From assembly GCF_037078405.1 (NCBI RefSeq), contig NZ_JAYMGZ010000004.1, forward strand, positions 1 to 64,000: a DNA stretch of 64,000 bases. Reading direction: 5' to 3'. The position numbers and the translations under genes were made by a program. Below are positions 7,504 through 16,268 of the stretch, piece after piece. Position 1 is the first letter of the stretch. The number at the start of each line of letters is the position of its first letter. Below the pieces are notes generated by a model. That model saw nothing but the letters and a program-made list of their open reading frames with translations, was not told the origin of the DNA and ran no database searches. The stretch is from Haloarcula sp. DT43. Lineage in GTDB: Archaea; Halobacteriota; Halobacteria; Halobacteriales; Haloarculaceae.

Positions 7504-9035
7504 CAGAGCACCCCCACGAGTATCCGCGTCCCCTCGCGGACGCCCTGCCAGAGCAGGCGCGAGACGCCCTGCATCCCGCCGATGTCGGAGGAGATGTACG
7601 GAATCAGGACCGGGAAGACGACGTACGACGCGATTGCGCTACCGACGTTCGTCAGTGCGACGACGAGAATCAGCCGGAACAGCGGCACCGCACGCATCCG
7701 GCTGACGAGGTCCATAATCGGCGACTCCTGGTCGTTGAGTATCTCGTTGAGCGTCGCGATGTCGCTGATGTTGACGGAGATGTATCGGAGTTCGACGTAG
7801 CCGGCGAACCAGCCGGCCGCGAGCAGCGGGAACAGGCTCGTCAGCCAGCCGAACGCGCCGGCGGCGGCCGCACTCGACCAATGTGCGCCGGCCACTTTCG
7901 CCAGCCCGCCGGCCAGCACGGCGTTGACGGCGACCAGCGCGACGAAAAGCTCCAGGAGCACCGCCTGGCTCGCGCCGCCGAGGATGAGCAGGCCGAAGAA
8001 CGCGAGGAAGACGACGCCGAAACCGTAGCCGACGAGCTTGTACAGCGAGACGCGACGGCCGCCCTCGGTGCCGACGAGCGACTCCATCGGGGGGAGCGTC
8101 TCCGGGTTGTCGAGATACTGCTCGACGCCCTCGCGGTGGCCGGCCCCGACGACGGCGAGGACGTGGTAGCCGGCCTCCCGGAGGGCGACGAGCCGGTGGG
8201 CGATGAACGCGTCCCGCTCGTCGATGAGCGCCTCCGCGCCGCCGGGGGAGAACTGGCGGAACTCCTCCATCATCGCGCTGACCACGTCGGTGTCCGTGAG
8301 CGTCTCCATGTCGAACTCCTCGACGTCGGCCTCGCCTCGGAACCGGGTCAACAGCGCGGCGATAGGGACGCCGATACCCGCCGCGACGACACAGACGAGC
8401 AACAGCGTGTCGAGCAGTCCCTCGACCGTCCCGGCGAGACCGCCCGGAAGCACCCCCGCGAGGGTCCCGCCCGGGACGATGAACGGACCGCCGAAGGCCC
8501 CGGCGACGACGGCGACCATCCCGCCGAAGACAGCGCCGACGGTCAGCCCGACGGTCAGCGGCGGCCCCATCTCGGCCGCGAGACTGCCGACGAGCTTGAG
8601 CTTCTCGACGGCGGTCAGCCGGGCCCAGAACCGCTGGACGGTCGTCTGGATGTCCCGGTCGACGAGCGCGACGCCCAGGCCCAGCCGCTCTGCGGTGTCG
8701 ATGCCGGCCTTCATGTCCGCGCCGGGCTCGATGTCGAAGCGGTCGCCCAGCCGTGTCTGGATGTACGACAGCATCCAGTAGGCGAGAAACTGGAAGACGG
8801 TGTTCCCGCGCAGGAGGTCGCTCGCGTCGAGGTCGTCGGGCGTCTCGCCCTTCATCTGACGGTACCGGCCCTCGTCGAGTTCCACGGCGACGATGTCGGG
8901 CTCGGATTCTTCGATGGCTGATTCCACTTCCCTGACGCTGTGTTCGGAAACGTGGGCGGTTCCGACGACGTCGACGCGCCCCGCCCCTGACGGTTCCGGG
9001 AACTCGTCCGCCGCCGACTCCGCGTGTTCGGTCAT
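7503..9035 (-). CDS. TraB/PrgY family membrane protein
   Basis: A 510-residue protein with the TraB/PrgY (GumN-related) domain at residues 18-300. VDVVGTAHVS (25-30 GTAHVS) and AVELDEGR carry the conserved His and Glu proposed for proteolysis or metal binding, and VLAVVGAGHREGV carries the second GxxH motif. The C-terminal 200 residues form several membrane helices. In bacteria PrgY counters a peptide pheromone; the archaeal role is unknown. The start MTEHAES is chosen because upstream residues do not look haloarchaeal. It is coupled to the M50 protease gene. Confidence 0.88.
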   Translation of the reverse strand: MTEHAESAADEFPEPSGAGRVDVVGTAHVSEHSVREVESAIEESEPDIVAVELDEGRYRQMKGETPDDLDASDLLRGNTVFQFLAYWMLSYIQTRLGDRFDIEPGADMKAGIDTAERLGLGVALVDRDIQTTVQRFWARLTAVEKLKLVGSLAAEMGPPLTVGLTVGAVFGGMVAVVAGAFGGPFIVPGGTLAGVLPGGLAGTVEGLLDTLLLVCVVAAGIGVPIAALLTRFRGEADVEEFDMETLTDTDVVSAMMEEFRQFSPGGAEALIDERDAFIAHRLVALREAGYHVLAVVGAGHREGVEQYLDNPETLPPMESLVGTEGGRRVSLYKLVGYGFGVVFLAFFGLLILGGASQAVLLELFVALVAVNAVLAGGLAKVAGAHWSSAAAAGAFGWLTSLFPLLAAGWFAGYVELRYISVNISDIATLNEILNDQESPIMDLVSRMRAVPLFRLILVVALTNVGSAIASYVVFPVLIPYISSDIGGMQGVSRLLWQGVREGTRILVGVL

Positions 9036-9282
9036 CACCCGCGTTACACATTCGCTTCCTTTACCCTTGTCGGGTCCGCCTGGCCGCCTCGAATCGCCGG
9101 GCGAAATCATGTTCGCACCATTGAATGTTTCTCTCGAACCGCGAAGCTATTACCGACTCTCGTGTTAATACAGCCACAGATGGTGTGGTAACTACGGGAC
9201 GGTACCGCCATCCGCTGAAACACGGATACCCACCCGATTCAAAAGACTGATATGTATGGGGACAAACTGTATCGGGTATACG

Positions 9283-9558
9283 ATGTATGACCTGACTGGA
9301 TTCCAGCGGGACTTGCTGTACGTCATCGCCGGGCTCGACGAGCCCCACGGGTTAGCTATCAAGGAAGAACTCGAGGACTACTACGAGAGCGAGGTCAACC
9401 ACGGCCGCCTGTATCCGAACCTTGACACGCTCGTCGAGAAGGCCCTCATCGAGAAGGGCGAGCGCGACCGCCGGACGAACTTCTACACCCTGACCAAGCG
9501 CGGCCAGCGCGAACTCGACGCCCGGAAAGAGTGGGAAGCGCAGTACGTCTCCGCGTAG
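9283..9558 (+). CDS. PadR-family winged-helix regulator
   Basis: A 91-residue DNA-binding protein. LTGFQRDLLYVIAGLDEPHG is followed by the recognition region NHGRLYPNLDTLVEKALIEKG and the wing RRTNFYTLTKRGQRELD, which is the PadR pattern. There is no long C-terminal effector domain. The start MYDLTGF is chosen by family length. A TATA-like TGATATGT lies near 9248-9255. The neighbours (TraB gene divergent, thioesterase downstream) do not reveal a target. The region from 9036 to 9282 holds only promoter sequence. Confidence 0.88.
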   Translation: MYDLTGFQRDLLYVIAGLDEPHGLAIKEELEDYYESEVNHGRLYPNLDTLVEKALIEKGERDRRTNFYTLTKRGQRELDARKEWEAQYVSA

Positions 9559-9630
9559 TCGCCGTCTTACACGATACGTTTTTGCGGCCCGTTCGACAGA
9601 CTCAACCGAGGCCCCGGCCAATCTCGCGCC

Positions 9631-10074
9631 ATGCCGACGGTACTGGATACCTACATCGAGAACCGCTGGATGGTCCAGCCCAACCACTCGAACCACCTGG
9701 GCTCGACACACGGGGGCAACGTCCTGAAGTGGATGGACGAACTCGGAGCGATGTCGGCGATGCGCTTCGCCGGCGAGACCTGCGTCACCGCCCGGATGGA
9801 CCAGGTCAACTTCAAGCGCCCCATCCCCGTCGGCGACACGGCACTCGTCGAGGCGTTCGTCTACGACACCGGCGACACGAGCGTCAAGGTACGGCTCCGG
9901 GCCGCCCGGGAGAACCCCAGAACCGGCGAGGCCGAGTCGACGACGGAGTCGTACTCGGTGTACGTCGCCGTCGACGAGGACCGGAACCCGACCACCGTCC
10001 CCGACGTGAGCGCGGCGACCGACCGCGGCGAGCGACTGCGACAGCGCGCCCTCGAGGGCGAAGCGAAGCGCTGA
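9631..10074 (+). CDS. Acyl-CoA thioesterase (hotdog fold)
   Basis: A 147-residue protein of the acyl-CoA hydrolase (YciA/BACH-like) hotdog family. PNHSNHLGSTHGGNVLKWMDELGA holds the conserved N-H-x-G-x-x-x-G-G-x-x-L and Asp of the active site. ARMDQVNFKRPIPVGDTALVEA and TTESYSVYVAVD follow in the expected order. It hydrolyses acyl-CoA thioesters in the cytoplasm. It could supply or recycle CoA for lipid or branched-chain acid metabolism. The exact acyl chain is unknown. Confidence 0.88.
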   Translation: MPTVLDTYIENRWMVQPNHSNHLGSTHGGNVLKWMDELGAMSAMRFAGETCVTARMDQVNFKRPIPVGDTALVEAFVYDTGDTSVKVRLRAARENPRTGEAESTTESYSVYVAVDEDRNPTTVPDVSAATDRGERLRQRALEGEAKR

Positions 10075-10075
10075 G

Positions 10076-10082
10076 CTTTATT
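10076..10082 (+). promoter_or_regulatory. TATA box of the 151-aa protein gene
   Basis: CTTTATT lies 27 bases before the ATG at 10106, just after the thioesterase stop codon, so the next gene has its own leaderless promoter. Confidence 0.55.
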
Positions 10083-10105
10083 CGGCTCCCCCACGTACGG
10101 CGACT

Positions 10106-10561
10106 ATGACACTCGATGTCGAGACGCCGGAGCGGCCGGAGCTTTCCACCGGCGTCGCCGCCGACGAGTACGACGACGCGGACGTGCAGGGCGACGAGTA
10201 CCGGCGCGCCGAACTCGCCGAGGCCCTCGACGACGGGGCCTGGGCGGAGGCCTTCGAGGAGTGGGCCGCCGACGCGTCACTCGACGCCGACCAGTGGGCA
10301 ATCGTCACCGACCTGGCACTCCTCGAGGAGTTCGACTTCTTCTGGGACTCCTTCGCCGGCCGCGTGGGCTATCACGCCCCCGGGCTGCCTGAAGACTGGC
10401 GCGAGCGGAACATCCACCCGGACATCGATTCCTGGGGCACGGTCTCCGGTATCAACGCCGGGCTGACCGAGTTCGGACAGGTCGTCTGCGAGGTGCTGGC
10501 CGAGGAGTACCTCGACTGGGAGGCTGAGGAAGTCGGCGCGGACGACCTCCCGGACTTCTGA
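10106..10561 (+). CDS. Conserved haloarchaeal protein, unknown function
   Basis: A 151-residue soluble, strongly acidic protein. It has an N-terminal acidic linker and then a helical body with aromatic-rich segments: DLALLEEFDFFWDSFAGRV, LPEDWRERNIHPDIDSW, GLTEFGQVVCEVLAEEYLDW. No catalytic motif is evident. It looks like a conserved haloarchaeal family without an assigned role. It has its own promoter and stands between a thioesterase and an HEWD protein gene. Confidence 0.75.
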   Translation: MTLDVETPERPELSTGVAADEYDDADVQGDEYRRAELAEALDDGAWAEAFEEWAADASLDADQWAIVTDLALLEEFDFFWDSFAGRVGYHAPGLPEDWRERNIHPDIDSWGTVSGINAGLTEFGQVVCEVLAEEYLDWEAEEVGADDLPDF

Positions 10562-10664
10562 GCGCCGCGGCGCTCGCGCTACCGTGGCCGCTGGCGGGCG
10601 GTCCGGGCCCGCCGTCCCGTCAGGGACCGGCAGCCTGATAACGACCCACGCGCTTGCACCAGAT

Positions 10665-10844
10665 ATGGCTGAAATCGTCACCCCACGCGAACGCGAGTGC
10701 GAGCGGTGTGGGCGGGTCGACGAGTGGGACCCGGAGCGACACAGTTGGCGTATCGTCACCGACGACGGCACCAAGCGGTCCGGGGACCCGCACTGTCTCC
10801 ACGAGTGGGACATCAACGGCACGTTCAATCCGCTGGCCGAGTAA
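10665..10844 (+). CDS. HEWD family small zinc-ribbon protein
   Basis: A 59-residue protein with ECERCGRVDEW (CxxC), HSWRIVTDDG and the name-giving tail CLHEWDINGTFNPL. The two N-terminal cysteines plus the later Cys and His could form a zinc site. The start MAEIVTPRE is preferred because a TATA-like GATAACG lies about 26 bases upstream. It belongs to the haloarchaeal HEWD family, which has no known function. Confidence 0.8.
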   Translation: MAEIVTPRERECERCGRVDEWDPERHSWRIVTDDGTKRSGDPHCLHEWDINGTFNPLAE

Positions 10845-10954
10845 ACGCCCTCACTTCTCCCGCAGGATACGCCGGTAGAACGTAGGCCGTCGACGACCGG
10901 GTAACACTGGCTCCGACGACGCGTGCAAATCAGTTCGACCGACTGGGCTGACCG

Positions 10955-13756
10955 TTACGTGCCCGCGTCGGCCGTGTCCGCGGCCATCGGGGCGCGGGAC
11001 TCGCCGCCCTGCTGTAGCGATATCGGTTCGAGTTCGACGGTCGCGGCGTCGTCGTCCTCGCCGATGACCTGCCCCTCGGTGACGTCGGTCGTGCCGGTGA
11101 ACCCGGTCCGGTTCCCGTTCGCGGTTCCGACCGCGGTGAACTGGTACTGGGTCTCGGCGCGGACGCTCACGTTCGTGTACCCTTCATCGGTCCCCCACTC
11201 GTCGTAGCCGGTCGTCGAGTAGGGCACGGTCATCTCGAAGTTCCCGTTCTGGTCGGTCCGGGTCCGCTGACGGTAGATGAACGTCTCGTTCGTCGCGGGG
11301 TTGTACATCCGCACGGCGGCCCGCACCGTCGTGTTGGCCGGCCCGCTCCCGTCCACCGTCGCACCGGGGACGCGCTCGAAAATCTTCGTCCAGGCAGAGT
11401 GCTGGTACTGCGGACTGTTCGGGAACGCCTCGGTTTCGCTGGAGCCGACGAGGCGGTAGTGCTCCATCGCCGGCACCCGCTCGCTCGGCGCGTCGCCGTA
11501 GCCGCCGAGTTGCGAGGTCGCGTCCTGTTCGACGTACTGACGGGCCTGTTCGAGCGACTGGAACTGGCGGATTACCTGGCCCTGCTGTTGGCCCTCCGGC
11601 TCCTGTTCGTTGGTCGGCGCGCCGCGGTACTGCACGCCCTGGCTCGTCTGTTTGTTCTCCCAGTCGATGACAATCGGCTGGGGCTCGGCGGCGCTCCCGT
11701 GGAAGCGGTACAGGCGGGCGACCGTGGTCTCGTAGTAGGCCTGCCGCTGGAACGTCACCTGCTGGAGCCCACCCTGGGACTGGATATACAGCCGACTGTA
11801 GTAATCACTGGTCTGGGCTCCGTCGACGAACGCCGGCGGGGCGAAGAACTTCCCGCCGATGTTGCCGTTGGTCTCGGCCATCATCCAGTCGACGGCGACG
11901 TAGCGCGTCTTCGCGTCGTCCTCGTCCGTGCTGTCGAGGATATTGTTCGCCCGTGTCTCGTTCTGTGCGATGAGGAACGGCGCGGCCGTGTCAGTCCCCT
12001 GCTGGAACGGGTTCGCATTCGGGACCCGCTCGGCCCTGGTGGTAATCCAGTGCCCGTAGTCCCACCACGACAGGACGCCGTACTGCCCTTCCTGGTAGTC
12101 GAAGTCGTCCTGCTTCTGATAGGTGCCGTAGTAGTCGAGCGTCGCCTCACCACCGGAGCCGTACGCTCCCTCGGCGGGCGTGTTCCCTTCCATCCACTGC
12201 AGGCTCTCGTCCCAAGCCTGGATACTTTGATCGGGGCCGGTGGAGCCCGCCTCGACCGGCGACGCACCGAAGGCAAACAGCGGGACCACGATGACGAGAA
12301 TGACTGTGAGGACGGTCAGGACCTGATAGTACTCGATGCCGTCGTCGGCGCTGAGGTCGAACCAGACGATGAAGCGACTGACGAGCATCCCCGACAGCAC
12401 CGCAATCGGCGCGACGAGGTAGTACGCGAACCGCCGCTGGGTGAACGTGGCCAGCAGGATGAACAGCGCCCAGACGACGACCAGTAGCTCCTCTGCGGGC
12501 GCGTCGTCCGAAAGGAACTGCTTCCCGAGCAGGACGAGGCCGCCGATGCCCGCGACGATGACGGCGAACCCGTGGCGGTCGAACAGGACGCCGGCGTTCC
12601 GGAGCGGCGAGGCCTCGCCGACGGTGCCGGCCGTCTCGCTGATGCTGAACCCGACGACCCGCATGACGTTTCGGCTGAAGAACTCCCACAGGCTCGGGGT
12701 CAGCACGGCCATCAGCACGGCCCCGAAAGCGAGGATTCCGAACACGGTCGCGGGGTAGACGTACCGGCCGTACTCGCGTTGCTCCATGAACCGGGCCAGC
12801 CACGCCATGAACACGCAGCCGAAGGCGACTGCCAGCGCGAGCCCGGGCTGTAGCAGCGATTGTGACGTTGCGGTAATGTCTATGACGCTAACCCGCGACG
12901 CACTTAGCACGGCCGCCGACGTCATCGTTATCGCGCCCGCGATGGCCGTGTGTTCCGGGCTACTGTCGTGGACGTACTCGAGACACAGCCGGACGAGGAA
13001 GAAGACGCCGAGGATACCGAGCAGGAGCACGCCGGGCGGCCAGACCCACAGATACAGCGCAATCGCCACGCCGCCGAGCACGGACCAGCTGATGGTGTCC
13101 CGCAGCGCGTTGACGTCCCGCTCCAGGAACTGCTCGTAGACCGGCTTGTCCCGCGCGGCGACGCTGACCGCCACCATGACGCCGAGGACCCCGAGGACCT
13201 GGAAGAGCGCCTCGGCGACGTGGTGGTCGGAGAACCCGACGAGACTGCGCTGCAAGAGCGACCCCGTCGAGAACGCGAGCACGGTGACCGCGGTCACGCC
13301 GCCGATGCGGCCGCCGAGTCGCCGTCCGATGAGGTACGTCGGGACCGCGACGAGCGTCCCGAACACGGCCGGCGCGAGCAGGACCGTCATAGCGACCGTC
13401 TGGTCGCTGGGCGACCCCAGCCCGACAATCAGCGCCGCGGTCGCGATTAGCTGGTCGAACAGCGTCCCGAACTGGCCGTTGCTGGTGCCGTAGGGGAAGG
13501 CCGTCCACGGGTCAAACGGCATCGTCGAGGGCCAGTTCTGCACGACGTACTGCGTCGAGCGGTAGTGATACCAGGCGTCGTTGCCGCTGAAAAGCACCTC
13601 GCCGTCGACGATGAAGTTCTGCCAGCTCCGGACGCGATTCCACAGCATGAACCCGAGCAGTACCAGGAGGACCGGAATGTGGTACCAGCGCTCGGCCCAC
13701 TCCAGGGCGGACTCGAGTTCGGGGTTGTCGTCAAGATAGCCCCGTGATTGACTCAT
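10955..13756 (-). CDS. aglB: Dolichyl-phosphooligosaccharide-protein glycotransferase AglB
   Basis: A 933-residue oligosaccharyltransferase (STT3/AglB). Residues 1-480 are multi-pass membrane helices containing GNDAWYHYRS and SFSDHH-like catalytic loops (SLVGFSDHHVAE). The lumen-type domain carries WWDYG at about 564-568, which recognises the Thr/Ser of the N-x-S/T sequon. The long acidic C-terminal domain is typical of haloarchaea. It transfers the lipid-linked glycan to Asn of S-layer and other surface proteins outside the cell. The start MSQSRGYL lies 29 bases from a TATA box. It is divergent from an AglG-like gene. Confidence 0.95.
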   Translation of the reverse strand: MSQSRGYLDDNPELESALEWAERWYHIPVLLVLLGFMLWNRVRSWQNFIVDGEVLFSGNDAWYHYRSTQYVVQNWPSTMPFDPWTAFPYGTSNGQFGTLFDQLIATAALIVGLGSPSDQTVAMTVLLAPAVFGTLVAVPTYLIGRRLGGRIGGVTAVTVLAFSTGSLLQRSLVGFSDHHVAEALFQVLGVLGVMVAVSVAARDKPVYEQFLERDVNALRDTISWSVLGGVAIALYLWVWPPGVLLLGILGVFFLVRLCLEYVHDSSPEHTAIAGAITMTSAAVLSASRVSVIDITATSQSLLQPGLALAVAFGCVFMAWLARFMEQREYGRYVYPATVFGILAFGAVLMAVLTPSLWEFFSRNVMRVVGFSISETAGTVGEASPLRNAGVLFDRHGFAVIVAGIGGLVLLGKQFLSDDAPAEELLVVVWALFILLATFTQRRFAYYLVAPIAVLSGMLVSRFIVWFDLSADDGIEYYQVLTVLTVILVIVVPLFAFGASPVEAGSTGPDQSIQAWDESLQWMEGNTPAEGAYGSGGEATLDYYGTYQKQDDFDYQEGQYGVLSWWDYGHWITTRAERVPNANPFQQGTDTAAPFLIAQNETRANNILDSTDEDDAKTRYVAVDWMMAETNGNIGGKFFAPPAFVDGAQTSDYYSRLYIQSQGGLQQVTFQRQAYYETTVARLYRFHGSAAEPQPIVIDWENKQTSQGVQYRGAPTNEQEPEGQQQGQVIRQFQSLEQARQYVEQDATSQLGGYGDAPSERVPAMEHYRLVGSSETEAFPNSPQYQHSAWTKIFERVPGATVDGSGPANTTVRAAVRMYNPATNETFIYRQRTRTDQNGNFEMTVPYSTTGYDEWGTDEGYTNVSVRAETQYQFTAVGTANGNRTGFTGTTDVTEGQVIGEDDDAATVELEPISLQQGGESRAPMAADTADAGT

Positions 13757-13781
13757 TGCACGGAAAAACTGCCAAGGCGCG

Positions 13782-13789
13782 CATAAGCC
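13782..13789 (-). promoter_or_regulatory. TATA-like element of aglB
   Basis: The minus strand reads GGCTTATG about 29 bases before the aglB ATG at 13756, so a leaderless start at MSQSRGYL fits. Confidence 0.5.
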
Positions 13790-13852
13790 TTTTGACCTCT
13801 GTGCGGGCGGAGGATGGAAACGCCTAACAGCACCGGTTCCACACCTCCGACC

Positions 13853-14788
13853 ATGCGAGTCTCGGTCGTGCTCTGTACGCACACGATGGAGCGGTACGGC
13901 GACTGTCGGGCGGCGGCCGAGAGCGTCCTAGCCCAGACCTACGACGACGTGGAACTCGTGTTGGTCTCGGACGGCGACCGGGACGTGTACGAACAGTACG
14001 AGTCCGAGTTCGGCGACCGGGACGACGTCCTGACCCACTGTAACGACGAGAACGTCGGCCTGCTGGAGAGTCGGAACAACGGGGCCGAAGTCGCCACCGG
14101 CGACGTCGTCGCTTTCATCGACGACGACGCTGTCGCCGACGAGGCGTGGGTCGCGGCGTTAGTCGATGCCTACGAGCGGCACGACGCGCTCGCGGTCGGC
14201 GGCCGGATGACGCCGGCGTGGGTCGCCGGCAAACCGGCGTTCCTCCCCGAGGAGTTCTACTGGCTCATCGGCGTCACCCACCGCGGGTTCGGCCCGAACG
14301 GCGACCCCGACGAACCCGGCGTGGTGCGCAACACCTTCGGCTCGAACATCTCCTTCGACCGGGACGTGTTCCTGGACCTGGGCGGCTTCGAGGACGATAT
14401 CGGCGGCCGACAGGGCGAGAAGAACCTCCAGGGCGGCGAGACGGAACTCTGCGCGCGCCTGCGAACCGAGTACGACGAAGGGGTGTACTACACGCCCGAC
14501 GCCCTGGTCGCGCACAAGATATTCGACTACCGGACCGACCCCGGGTGGCTCGTGGACCGCGCGTTCTGGCAGGGCTACTCCAAGCGCGGGATGGAGGTGT
14601 TCGTTCCGGAGTCGACCGGCGCGGAGTCGGACTTCCTCGGGGACCTCTTGTTCCGGTTCGCGCCGTCGCGTCTCCGAAATCTCGTCGAATCCCCGTCGCT
14701 CGGGGCCGTCCTGCAACTGTGCTTCCTGTTTCTGCTCACCGGTAGCGTCGGCGTCGGCTACCTCTACGGGATGTACGTCTGGCGATAG
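13853..14788 (+). CDS. aglG: AglG-like glycosyltransferase family 2
   Basis: A 311-residue GT2 enzyme that begins MRVSVVLCTHTMERYGDC, close to the start of Haloferax AglG. FIDDDAV (Asp90-92) is the metal/nucleotide-sugar site. NTFGSNISFDRDVFLDLGGF and GGETELCARL mark the acceptor half. A C-terminal membrane helix (about 287-308) anchors it. AglG adds a hexuronic acid to dolichol-phosphate-linked sugar. The start is chosen by AglG alignment over an in-frame ATG 13 codons upstream. It is divergent from aglB with 96 bases between. The sugar used here is inferred. Confidence 0.82.
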   Translation: MRVSVVLCTHTMERYGDCRAAAESVLAQTYDDVELVLVSDGDRDVYEQYESEFGDRDDVLTHCNDENVGLLESRNNGAEVATGDVVAFIDDDAVADEAWVAALVDAYERHDALAVGGRMTPAWVAGKPAFLPEEFYWLIGVTHRGFGPNGDPDEPGVVRNTFGSNISFDRDVFLDLGGFEDDIGGRQGEKNLQGGETELCARLRTEYDEGVYYTPDALVAHKIFDYRTDPGWLVDRAFWQGYSKRGMEVFVPESTGAESDFLGDLLFRFAPSRLRNLVESPSLGAVLQLCFLFLLTGSVGVGYLYGMYVWR

Positions 14789-14816
14789 GTCCGGCCGGTG
14801 TCGCGTCCCGCCGGAC

Positions 14817-16268
14817 TCAGTTCAGTACCGAGTCCAGTACCTCGGTGGCCTCGCCGAACGTCAGGACGCCGGAGACGTGGCTGCCGAGCGCGTAGACGCC
14901 GAGGCCCACGAGCGGGAGCACGCTCAGGTCGACGAACCACGGCCCGTACGGTTCCAGTGCGAGCAACAGCAGGGTCGTGCCGATGCCGAGAGCGAGCACT
15001 CGGGCCGCCGGGAACCCGGTGAGCGGCCTGAGACCGACGTTGCGCGCCGCCACCACGTGGGTAACCGCCATGAGCCCGTACGCGGTCGAGGTACCGATGG
15101 CCGCGCCGACGATGCCGATTCGCGGTATCAGGACCACGTTCAAGACGACGTTCACCACCACCGACACGCCGGTCGCGAACAGTAACTGCCGCAGGTGTCC
15201 GCCGGCCTGTAACACCGGCCAGATGACCCGTGCGATAGCGAACCCGAGCACGCCCGGCAGGAGCACCTGTAACGGTCGGACGCTCGCCTCGTACGGCGCG
15301 CCGAAGTACACGGTGAGGAACTGCTCGCCCAGGACGAACACGCCGGCGACGAGCAGTACGGTGAGGACGACGACGTACCGGAGGAGCCGCGACAGCAGCG
15401 ACGTGAGACGGTCTATCCGCCCGTCCGCCCAGAGGTCCGCCGTCGACTGAATCATCACCATCTCCATCGCAACCGAGACGACCCACATGAACTCAGAGAC
15501 CTGCAGTGCCGCCCGATAGTGGCCGGTCGTCGCCGCGTCCCAGAAGTGGCTGACCAGCAGGATGTCGACCTTGTACATGCTGGTCAGGAGGAGCGTGAGC
15601 ACCATCGACTGGGCCCCGAACCGAACGAGCGGCCGCGTGTAGGTCCGGAGAGCCAGGCCACGTATCGAGGGGAGTACGGCGGCCTCACGGAAGGCCAGCG
15701 CCGTCGAGAGGAGCCCGGTGAGCAAAAACCCGGTCGCGAACCCGGCGAAGACTCCCGGCACGCCGTACCCGGCCCCGGCGAGCGCGAGCCCCACGACGGC
15801 GAGGATGACCGACCGGGCCGGGACGAGCGGCTCGGCGAGTTCCTCCCGCTTGTAGGCGTGGAGCACGCCGCGTCCGAAGTAGTACAACTGCTCCCCGACG
15901 ACCGCACCGAGCATCAGGTACAGCGCCGTCTGGAGCGTCCCGTCGGTAACCCAGCTGATGAGCCCGGCCAGCGCCGGAATCCCGACGAGGAGGCTCCCGA
16001 TGTGGAGTGCGAACGACGTGGTGACGACGCTCGCTCGCTCCTCGCCGTTCTCCCGCGAGGCGTAGGTCTTGGTCGCCTCGAACAGCCCGAGGTTCAGTAT
16101 CTTCCGGCTCGGGAGGAAAATCGCCATCACGAGCGCGTACGTCCCGAACCCGTCTTCGCCGACGGTACGGACCAGCAACGGGATGAAGACGGCGAAGGTC
16201 AGGAGCCGGCCGAGGTCGCCGGTGAACACCGAGAGGTAGCCTTTCAGGATGCTTTCGTCATCGGCCAT
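14817..16268 (-). CDS. Oligosaccharide flippase (Wzx/MATE-like), AglR-type
   Basis: A polytopic protein of about 483 residues with 12-14 hydrophobic helices, of the polysaccharide biosynthesis/Wzx type. Segments such as LLVRTVGEDGFGTYALVMAIF, LNLGLFEATKTYAS and VVNVVLNVVLIPRIGIVGAAIGT are typical. It likely flips the lipid-linked glycan across the membrane for AglB. The ATG overlaps the stop of the sulfatase-like gene upstream (TGATG), so they are co-translated. A second flippase lies at 22895-24295, so the island has two. Confidence 0.88.
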   Translation of the reverse strand: MADDESILKGYLSVFTGDLGRLLTFAVFIPLLVRTVGEDGFGTYALVMAIFLPSRKILNLGLFEATKTYASRENGEERASVVTTSFALHIGSLLVGIPALAGLISWVTDGTLQTALYLMLGAVVGEQLYYFGRGVLHAYKREELAEPLVPARSVILAVVGLALAGAGYGVPGVFAGFATGFLLTGLLSTALAFREAAVLPSIRGLALRTYTRPLVRFGAQSMVLTLLLTSMYKVDILLVSHFWDAATTGHYRAALQVSEFMWVVSVAMEMVMIQSTADLWADGRIDRLTSLLSRLLRYVVVLTVLLVAGVFVLGEQFLTVYFGAPYEASVRPLQVLLPGVLGFAIARVIWPVLQAGGHLRQLLFATGVSVVVNVVLNVVLIPRIGIVGAAIGTSTAYGLMAVTHVVAARNVGLRPLTGFPAARVLALGIGTTLLLLALEPYGPWFVDLSVLPLVGLGVYALGSHVSGVLTFGEATEVLDSVLN